Made by a program: the position numbers and the translations under genes
The notes under the pieces: model-generated
What the model was told of the DNA's origin: nothing
What the model saw: only the letters and a program-made list of their open reading frames with translations
Database searches by the model: none
Shown: positions 57,713 to 64,000 of the stretch, in pieces
Numbering within the stretch: the stretch's first letter is position 1
Layout: every line of letters starts with the position of its first letter
Assembly: GCF_026151205.1 (NCBI RefSeq)
Contig: NC_087079.1
Location: forward strand, 15,485,445 to 15,549,444
DNA from: Bolinopsis microptera
Lineage: Eukaryota > Ctenophora > Tentaculata > Lobata > Bolinopsidae
Reading direction: 5' to 3'
DNA length: 64,000 nt

Positions 57713-58088
57713 GTATATATGTAGGAGAAAACACAACGCACGAAACGTACAGAGATCAGCTATGAAGGGTGATTCAGAAAATAAAAGGGAAACAGTGGAA
57801 AATGTTTGATGGTTGAGAAAGTTGTGCAACTTGTACGAGGGTCTGTGGCTTTATACCAGGACGTGACACGTTACGTAACGCGTCACGCGTATCGCATCCA
57901 TGATCATGGAAACCCGTCTTAATCTTATTTATAATTATACTCGAGTATAATTATAAACAAGATTAAGACGGGTTTGTTGTTCCTTATATTATTTTTACCC
58001 TAGCACTAAGTCTAAAGCTAAATTGAATTATCGACGCGACGATAATATGCACTCCTCGTCAATACTGAAGTATGCGTCACAACTTGAT
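57713..58088 (+). repeat. direct repeat flanking the Penelope-like region (right copy)
   Basis: Same orientation as 52720-53057, with an added self-complementary piece around cttatttataattatactcg / gagtataattataaacaag. Confidence 0.9.
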
Positions 58089-59762
58089 TTTTACATTTTT
58101 AGATTAAAACTCCTAGATTAATTGAATTTGCATTTTTTTTCTTCCTATGTCAATTTTTCCCCTGCTCTTGCCGAAGGCAAAAAGATCGTAGGGAATAAGT
58201 AATCGGGTTTGGATATATAAGGTGGCCCGATGGACCTGCGATGACGACAAAAGTCTGCTCCAATTCGCAATATAGACCACTCCCCTATAACTAAGTGTAT
58301 AGGATTAGGAACAAGGAAGCGTCTGTTATGCTGCGCGCGACGCTAGCCATGTTGCATGTGTTAATTAATTACAGTGAAATTCCTCCTTCGCAAAATTATT
58401 TTCCGCAATTTTCTGGATTCATTTATTGTTGATGCGCGGCACTACATTGGTCAAATAAATCGTCAATTTTTACCATGCACGAATCCCACTCATTTATAAA
58501 AAACATAATATGTAAATATGGTGCACTTTTTTCCAGTCACACTTTTCACTTTAACGGGTGATACTCGTAAAATATTTGTTCCATATATTGGACCGTCGAC
58601 GAGTCCAACTCGGCGCGCGTCCTGGTAAGTTGTAATGTGTAAACCTACAATTTTCACTTAAAAGAATTAATGCCATAATATTAATGGTAAAAGTACATGG
58701 TAGGGAAAATTGATCGTGCGTGGTTTTAACCGCGGCGAAATTCTCATTACAGTCACGATCTTTTCTGACCATCATGAAATAATTTTCAATTCTTAAAGTC
58801 ATTAAAATACAGCGTTACAGGTTAAATTTCAAGTTACAGGTTGAATTTCGAGTGGTCCTTAGGTGCAGAAAACGATGTTGCAGGATTAGCGCAACTCAAT
58901 TGTTGCCAACAATTTCAAAATTTGTATAAGTTTTCAATTCTACCAATTAGTAATTTTTCATTTTTCTGTAAGTGTAAGTGTAATTTTTTGAGTTTGACCA
59001 ATATAAAACTAAAAAAGAAACTGAAAGGAAATGACACACATAAATTGTTCGAGTTTTTTTGTGGTGTACACTGTACCCGCGACGAAATTATTTGCCCTTG
59101 ATATAAATGAGCCATCTCGGTTCTTAGATTTTTGTATTTAAACATGTATTCTGTTTTTTGATTTATAGCGGTTCAGAGGAAACCCCGGTCATGATCATTT
59201 TTCAACGGATTCTGGGTATAGGGTTAGCATCAGGCATGAGGTTACCACTTACCAGCCTTCGAGCTATTTTTACATTACGTGTTCGCATTTCCTTTTTCCT
59301 GGTCTTTCCTAAAATGTGGAAATTTATTCTCAATTTCGATCAAAGTTGTAGATGATTCATTAGTCTACATGTTTTTTGCAGCTGTTGCAGAGTCATAATT
59401 TGATCTGGATCTGCATTGCAGATCCAAATCAAATTATGACTCTGTAAAATTCATTACATAATTAGTATACTTTTGCTGCATTAATGTTTTTTGTAGGGTA
59501 ATCTGAAAAGAAACACGATGATCTCAATTCCGAATATCGTGACCATCACTTTATAATTCAGTTTATATGTTTTCTATAATGATTACAAATTAGGTCAACA
59601 AAGATCACAATTACTGTTCATTTTCCTTCCTAACCCGGTCATGAACTAAAGTTCGACACATACAAGTCTTGTCATACGTTGTATGACCCGCCGCGCACGA
59701 AGTCACATAGTGAAACGACCGTGGGGGTCGCAACGTGATACAATACAAGTCTAAACTACTGC
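58089..59762. other. unannotated DNA with a TTAA-element end and a 57-bp palindrome
   Basis: 58553-58655 is a left end of the 12076-type TTAA element (cgggtgatactcgtaaaat, then ggcgcgcgtcctggtaagtt), with no right end found. 59388-59444 is a near-perfect palindrome with 28-bp arms (cagagtcataatttgat...). The short ORFs here have no recognisable motif. Confidence 0.5.
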
Positions 59763-59850
59763 AGGGCGGCGCTCAGCCTGTGATCATCATTCCGCTGCAT
59801 CTTTATTCGGTTTATTATGTTAATGAACATAATAGCTTGGGATCCCCAGA
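59763..59850 (-). repeat. ~80-bp dispersed short repeat (minus-strand copy)
   Basis: Runs from gggcggcgctcagcctg to ttgggatccccag; see 17337-17413. Confidence 0.75.
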
Positions 59851-59864
59851 TAAAGCTGTTGCTA

Positions 59865-62013
59865 GGCAACGACGCAGTTAACCTTTGCTAAAATAACGTC
59901 ATTATTTTAACGTTTATTTTCCTCACTTCCAACGTAATTATACAAAATCTAAAGCCTAAATTAAAATTCTAAGAATGCTGTCTCCTATTCCTTTGTCTAC
60001 AACCTTCCTAAAAATCGCGTGGTTTCAACTCCATTTGCGAGCTGAAGCTGAAAATTGAAATTTAAAATATAATATACTAGAAACCCGCTAGTCGAAAGCT
60101 TTGTTCGAGGAAATTTTAAAAATCAGTTATGTTTTAATTTCTCTTCATCATATAGCTCTGTTATACTGTAGACATAATGGAATTTATCTAACAATGGCGA
60201 CAGCGTTGTTAGTATTCGGATTCCCAAAACGATACTTTTTACCGCATCAAAAAATACCAATCACAACCAAAGTTATGAATATAAGTCCTAGCGTGAGCGT
60301 AAATGTGAGCTAGTTTTGAAATTATGACGTAGCATACAGCATAACAACGCGCGTAGTTAAGATGTTCTTGCTCGCGCACGTGCATTTTAACGTTGCTACG
60401 CAACAGCGCAGTAAACCTTTGCTAAAATAACGACATTATTCTAACGGTTATTTTACCTCACTTCCGACGCTAATTATAAAAAATCTAAAGCCTAAATCAA
60501 AATTCTAAGAATGCTATAGCCTATTCCTATCCTTTTTCTACAACCCTGCTAAAAATGGCGAGGTTTCAACTCCATTTGCGAGCTGGGTTTGATTTCACCA
60601 GAGGGTCATTTTGAGGTCGATTTTCGGTGTTTTTTCTTCTATGTCTCCGTTGCCGGGGAAATTTCGTCAAGTTTAAATTATAGTATAGACTAGAAACCTG
60701 CTAGTCGAAAGCTTTGTTCGAGGAAATTTTAAAAATCAGTTATGTTTTAATTTCTCTTCATCATACAGCTCTGTTATACAGTAGACATAATGGAATTTAT
60801 TTAACAATGGCGACAGCGTGTTAGTATTCGGATTCCCAAAACAATACTTTTTACCGCATCAAAAAATACCAATCACAACCAAAGTTATGAATATAAGTCA
60901 TAGCGTGAGCGTGAATGTGAGCTAGTTTTGAAATTATGACGTAGCATACAGCATAACAACGCGCGTTGTTAATCTGTGGTTGCTCGCGCACGTGCATTTT
61001 TATCGTTGCTACGCAACAGCGCAGTAAACCTTTGCTAAAATAACGCCATTATTCTAACGATTATTTAACCTCACTTCCGACGTTAATTATAAAAAATCTA
61101 AAGCCTAAATCAAAATTCTAAGAATGCTATAGCCTATTCCTATCCTTTTTCTACAACCCTGCTAAAAATGGCGAGGTTTCAACTCCATTTGCAAGCTGGG
61201 TTTGGCATCACCAGAGGGTCATTTTGAGGTCGATTTTCGGTGTTTTTTCTTCTATGTCCCCGTTGCCGGGGAAATTTCGTCAAGTTTAAAATATAATATA
61301 GATAGATAAAAGTATGAAATTATGTACTGCAAATATCTTACTATATATAAAGCGAGACGATATATATATATATATATAAAAAATATATATATATCTATAC
61401 TATAATTTAAACTTGACGAAATTTCCCCGGCAACGGGGACATAGAAGAAAAAACACCGAAAATCGACCTCAAAATGACCCTCTGGTGAAATCAAACCCAG
61501 CTCGCAAATGGAGTTGAAACCTCGCCATTTTTAGCAGGGTTGTAGAAAAAGGATAGGAATAGGCTATAGCATTCTTAGAATTTTGATTTAGGCTTTAGTT
61601 TTTTTATAATTAACGTCGGAAGTGAGGTAAAATAACCGTTAGAATAATGTCGTTATTTTAGCAAAGGTTTACTGCGCTGTTGCGTAGCAACGTTAAAATG
61701 CACGTGCGCGAGCAAAGACATCTTAACTACGCGCGTTGTTATGCTGTATGCTACGTCATAACTTCAAAACCAGCTCACATTTACGCTCACTGCTCACGCT
61801 ATGACTTATATTCATAACTTTGGTTCTGATTGGTATTTTTGATGCGGTAAAAAGTATCGTTTTGGGAATCCGAATACTAACACCGCTGTCGCCATTGTTA
61901 GATAAATTCCATTATGTCTACAGTATAACAGAGCTATATGATGAAGAGAAATTAAAACATAACTGATTTTTAAAATTTCCTCGAACAAAGCTTTCGACTA
62001 GCGGGTTTCTAGT
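59865..62013. repeat. tandem and palindromic cluster of a ~615-bp repeat
   Basis: One partial copy (59865-60070) and two direct copies (about 60075-60688 and 60690-61312) are followed by an inverted copy (61385-62013). The last two form a ~620-bp-arm palindrome around an AT-rich centre (61313-61384) with (TA)n. Shared words: tctaaagcctaaatc, aaatggcgaggtttcaac, cgctagtcgaaagctttg, gcgcacgtgcattttaa. No transposase is present. ORFs such as 61252-61494 (-) come from the repeat. Confidence 0.9.
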
Positions 62014-62144
62014 TATATATATTACAGTCATGGTTGCTATGGTGGCAATGGTAGGGGTTACATTTTGAACGTTTCAAATTGAAATATGTGTTCGTAGAAT
62101 GATAGGCTGCGCCGGTTAGATGAACTGCTTAATGCTTGTGACAA

Positions 62145-62475
62145 GGTAATAACACGTCACGTACAGTAAACACACACGTCACGTACAGTAAAAACAATAA
62201 ACATACATCACACGTACAGTATAATTATTAACACACATCACACGTGCAGTAAAAACACATGTCACGTACAGTAAACAATCGTCACGTACAGTAAAAACAC
62301 ACGTCACGACGTCACGTGCATTAAACGATCGTCACGTACAGTAAACGATCGTCCACTTCACGTATAGTAAACGCACGTCGCACGTACAGTAAACAATCGT
62401 CACGTATAGTAAACACACGACACGTGCAGTAAAAACACACGTCACGTACAGTAAATAATCTTCACGTGCAGTAAA
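62145..62475. repeat. imperfect minisatellite rich in TCACGTAC/CACGTG words
   Basis: About 14 irregular copies (20-27 bp) of a unit like acacGTCACGT-a/g-CAGTAAA. The array ends about 270 bp upstream of the CAP-protein start codon and contains several CACGTG (E-box) and GTCACGT words. Confidence 0.85.
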
Positions 62476-62742
62476 CAAACACGTACTGGAAACAGAGGGC
62501 ACGCCTTCAATACGAGGATAGAAACCCCAGTTTTGGATAAAATCTGTTCGGGCTAACTGAAACTCTATGCACAGTGTTTGTTACATGCAGAGGAAATATT
62601 GATTTCATTTTATAGTCAGAGGTTAACTTACATAGCTTGTTAAAGGTTTGTTTTAGTAATTTTGCCATTCTACAGTCCTTGTTTATGTTTAACTTTAAAA
62701 AACACGGTCCACATTACATAACCAAACCAACTTTTCAGCGAA

Positions 62743-63717
62743 ATGACTGCCAAGGTTGTGACAATAGCAATTCTCTTCTGTACGCTGATATGTCCAGCTA
62801 AAGGATTCTGCAAAGATACCCTCACGGCTTTAGAGCAAATAATTTTAGACAAGCACAACGAACTGCGGGCACGGCACGTAGATACCGAACCACTTTGTTT
62901 CGGTTCATCGAACCCGGGGGATGATTTTACCTTCAGCACTCAAGAAAGGGTTACCGAGTGGAACCCAACAGGAACATTTACATTTGACGTAGACATCGGG
63001 GAGAGCTACCTGATTGAACTTTTGAGTAACGTCCCATCCCAAACTGATGTTTACGAAATGGTACCTCCATTTGCTTGGTATCCGAAATGGATTCACTGGG
63101 ACTACACCACCAGCACAAAATCCATTTCTAGTTCTTCTGATCAAGATATTCATGACTTCACAAACATTGTTTGGAGGAGTACCAAAGAGGTGGATTGCAA
63201 GTACAGAGAGGCCGGGATTTATTTCATTTTGCTCTGCCAGTACTATCCACCCGGAAATGAAGAGGACCCAGAAGCAGCTGCAGCTAATGTCGGACGTCTC
63301 AAAAGTGTTTGTGAAAGACCTGAAGTCGCGGTGGAGATCGCAATCCTGGAGCCGGACGCAGCAACCTTGATGGAGGGGTCATCTTTCACACTCAAATGTA
63401 GAAATGGGGTCGTGAAGTTGTTGACATGCGGCTCTGACGGAAATCTGACACCAGCCGGCCCTATCTCTTGCGAAGTTGACCAGAAGAAAACCTGTGACAA
63501 ACCAATGGTAAAGAACGCAATCCTGGAGCCGAACAGCGTGGAGGAGGGGGAATCTTACACAGTCAAATGTTTGAGTTTTGGGGTCGAGAAGTTCTTGACA
63601 TGCGGCTCTGACGGTAACCTCACACCTTCCAGTGTCACCTGTGATGAGATGAGTGGAGCAGGAAAACTGGCTCTGTCTGCAGTGCTCGTTGCCGGTACTG
63701 CTGCTCTATTTTTATAG
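62743..63717 (+). CDS. secreted CAP/SCP-domain protein with two sushi-like repeats
   Basis: 324 aa in one exon. Residues 1-21 are a signal peptide. About 27-175 form a CAP (CRISP/antigen 5/PR-1) domain: LDKHNELRARHV at the start, a GESYLIELLS block in place of GENL, HDFTNIVWRSTKEVDC matching the family's H(F)TQ(V)VW..t..vGC signature, and ILLCQYYPPGN at the end. The usual helix bearing the first cavity histidine is not evident (residues 51-75 diverge), so the typical His/Glu metal site is incomplete. Two short Cys-rich repeats follow (190-243 and 251-300), each with ILEP, G..(Y/F)T(L/V)KC and LTCGSDGNLTP, resembling sushi/CCP modules. The tail 303-324 is small-residue and hydrophobic, fitting a GPI signal. 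CAP proteins act outside the cell in defence, reproduction or lipid binding; the role here is open. A splice-acceptor-like cttttcag lies 5 nt before the ATG, which suggests a 5'-UTR intron or spliced-leader site. Confidence 0.85.
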   Translation: MTAKVVTIAILFCTLICPAKGFCKDTLTALEQIILDKHNELRARHVDTEPLCFGSSNPGDDFTFSTQERVTEWNPTGTFTFDVDIGESYLIELLSNVPSQTDVYEMVPPFAWYPKWIHWDYTTSTKSISSSSDQDIHDFTNIVWRSTKEVDCKYREAGIYFILLCQYYPPGNEEDPEAAAANVGRLKSVCERPEVAVEIAILEPDAATLMEGSSFTLKCRNGVVKLLTCGSDGNLTPAGPISCEVDQKKTCDKPMVKNAILEPNSVEEGESYTVKCLSFGVEKFLTCGSDGNLTPSSVTCDEMSGAGKLALSAVLVAGTAALFL

Positions 63718-64000
63718 ATGCTCTATTTTTCTAGGCCACTAGCCTACCTTTTTAACTGACATTCGCTGCTATCACTGTGCATGGTTAACAAGACATCGAA
63801 CGTAATTTTTAGTTTTTAGAGTCATGTGAGTAAGAAGTTTTTAAAAAAATGTTTCCGTATATTAAACCTTTTTTAATCATTTTTAAGAAATTTTTTATAA
63901 AGATTATTTGGAATGTAAAAATGTTTTTTAAAAAAATGTAAATGAGTAGTCTCTGTCACTGTAAAGTATAAATGACTATTTTTCCATAAATACATTGTAC
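63718..64000. other. 3' flank of the CAP-protein gene
   Basis: AT-rich 3' untranslated or intergenic sequence with T-runs. No exact AATAAA was seen; tataaag or ataaat variants could serve as the polyadenylation signal. Confidence 0.4.

Noticed and set aside
52720-58088. The two direct repeats as terminal repeats (pLTRs) of the Penelope-like element
   Set aside because: Foldback arms and an inverted dispersed repeat lie between them and the retroelement, so they cannot be its termini.
59158-59355. Short plus-strand ORF near 59.2 kb
   Set aside because: No ATG-supported context, no motif and no splice partners.

Overview
The window is nuclear DNA from an AT-rich, transposon-dense animal genome, most likely a marine or soft-bodied invertebrate. 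This rests on spliced genes with GT-AG introns of about 40 bp to several kb, on metazoan protein families (TSEN54, a CRAL-TRIO protein of the MOSPD2 type, Ly6/uPAR, SLC22, a CAP protein with sushi-like repeats), and on eukaryotic DNA transposons and retroelements (pogo/Tigger-like, TTAA-target elements, MULE-like, non-LTR, Penelope-like). The sequence alone does not fix the phylum.

Layout. 1-2.6 kb: no gene seen. 2.6-3.4 kb: a short TSEN54 gene with a tiny intron. 4.5-9.5 kb: a five-exon CRAL-TRIO gene resembling the N-terminus of MOSPD2; its introns hold two large minisatellites and an 81-nt hairpin that looks like a pre-microRNA. 11.3-11.9 kb (-): a GPI-type Ly6/uPAR protein. 12-16.5 kb: nested inverted-repeat transposons with a MULE-like transposase scrap. 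17.5-19 kb (-): the 3' part of a gene with a FERM-F3/PTB-like domain and an ITAM-spaced tyrosine pair. 20.5-27.3 kb: a foldback element, then a nest of pogo-like elements including a composite unit carrying a triplicated exon-like segment. 27.3-28.4 kb (-): a secreted-protein gene with a minisatellite in its first intron. 29.6-34 kb: more pogo, foldback and dispersed repeats. 34.0-38.55 kb: most of an SLC22-type transporter gene in at least 12 exons. 38.9-39.5 kb: tail of a non-LTR retrotransposon. 40.6-41.7 kb: a TTAA-flanked element with about 400-bp inverted arms. 43-49.45 kb: a hierarchical tandem array. 49.6-52.5 kb: pogo remnant and unannotated DNA. 53.5-56.8 kb: an intact 982-codon Penelope-like retroelement with an N-terminal GIY-YIG endonuclease (Naiad type), apparently inserted into a foldback element. 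59.9-62.0 kb: a tandem and palindromic repeat cluster. 62.1-63.7 kb: a motif-rich minisatellite upstream of a secreted CAP protein gene.

The host genes do not form an operon or an obvious pathway. tRNA splicing, lipid transfer, cell-surface or secreted proteins and solute transport simply neighbour each other. More than half of the window is mobile or tandemly repeated DNA, and transposons sit close to several splice sites. Gene models are hand-read from splice consensus and protein motifs; family names rest on remembered motif patterns, not on searches.
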